From assembly GCA_965602805.1 (NCBI GenBank), contig CBFCZK010000008.1:1-64000 (forward strand): 64,000 nucleotides of DNA. Reading direction: 5' to 3'. How positions within the stretch are numbered: position 1 is the stretch's first letter; the number at the start of each line of letters is the position of its first letter. Made by a program: the position numbers and the translations under genes. The notes beneath the pieces are model-generated. The model ran no database searches and had not been told where the DNA came from. It saw nothing but the letters and a program-made list of their open reading frames with translations. This DNA comes from Thiomicrorhabdus sp965602805. Its GTDB lineage: Bacteria; Pseudomonadota; Gammaproteobacteria; Thiomicrospirales; Thiomicrospiraceae. Below are positions 63,906 to 64,000 of the stretch, piece after piece.

Positions 63906-64000
63906 CACTCACCATTAATGCCATTGCCAATCGATAATCAATGGCATGTAGTTCTGTTCCATTAACCGCCACTAATAGGGGGCCATTTAAGGGTGCGCGA
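63886..64000 (-). CDS. Partial open reading frame entering from the right edge
   Basis: A frame open from the window edge ends with TGA at 63886-63888, overlapping the ntrB start by about 20 bp. The visible C-terminal 37 residues include VAVNGTELHAIDYRLAMALM. The overlap suggests translational coupling with ntrB. No family can be assigned from so short a piece. Confidence 0.4.
   Translation of the reverse strand, partial: RAPLNGPLLVAVNGTELHAIDYRLAMALMVSDENESS

Noticed and set aside
1..64000. CRISPR array, prophage or large genomic island
   Set aside because: No regularly spaced direct repeats, phage structural genes or integrase were seen. Gene content is almost all housekeeping.

Overview
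The window is a chromosomal segment of a gammaproteobacterium. The protein set (sulfide:quinone oxidoreductase-like flavoprotein, ETHE1-type persulfide dioxygenase, YcgN, CsiV, SlyD, DUF3087, hupB-lon-clpX-clpP-tig order, lpxH next to cyclophilins) and the fairly AT-rich DNA suggest a sulfur oxidiser of the Thiomicrospira / Hydrogenovibrio / Thiomicrorhabdus kind. That placement is an inference from gene content; no 16S gene is present. Genes are dense and mostly housekeeping, with one small accessory locus near 29-33 kb.

Layout. 0-7 kb: partial tRNA-Val, then on the minus strand tig-clpP-clpX-lon-hupB (protein folding, regulated proteolysis, nucleoid). 7-14.7 kb: YheS-type ABC-F protein, LolD/LolC lipoprotein release, TRIC channel, SQR-like flavoprotein, and an RND/MMPL-like permease reduced to its membrane halves. 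14.7-25 kb: mfd, csiV, GlcG/HbpS-like protein, hemJ, slyD, a decayed EAL-domain gene, a membrane haem-c protein with a MITE upstream, ycgN, an RluA-like synthase and alkC. 25-29 kb: a short CheZ-like protein, a ZIP-like transporter interrupted by two cNMP-binding folds, and a FemAB-like acyltransferase.

29-33.3 kb: an exosortase-family protein, its probable single substrate (a large secreted protein with a hydrophobic C-terminal tail), a LuxR-type regulator and a small Gly/Ser-rich secreted protein. Two of these genes share the same promoter layout: CACCC-N4-GGGTG, 23 bp, then a -10 box. This makes a compact candidate regulon. 33.4-38.1 kb: TPP riboswitch followed by thiC-thiO-thiS-thiG.

38-51 kb: DUF3087, hrpA, persulfide dioxygenase, SlpA-type FKBP, dnaQ, YafS-like methyltransferase, gloB, mltD and slt. 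Between slt and cysS lies an unannotated candidate small RNA with perfect consensus promoter hexamers, a strong terminator and an exposed anti-Shine-Dalgarno motif. 51-64 kb: cysS, ppiA, ppiB, lpxH, a dicarboxylate/amino-acid symporter, a rhodanese, pgpA, argG, psd, a PII protein, a methyltransferase-like protein and ntrC/ntrB. PII and NtrBC within about 4 kb give a nitrogen-control neighbourhood.

The strongest signal not explained by genes is a dispersed palindrome, consensus TGACCAGGCCTGGTCA. I found 14 exact copies of its 10-bp core CCAGGCCTGG by eye, in genes (different reading frames) and between genes. This looks like selection at the DNA level, as with HIP1, uptake sequences or chromosome-organising sites.
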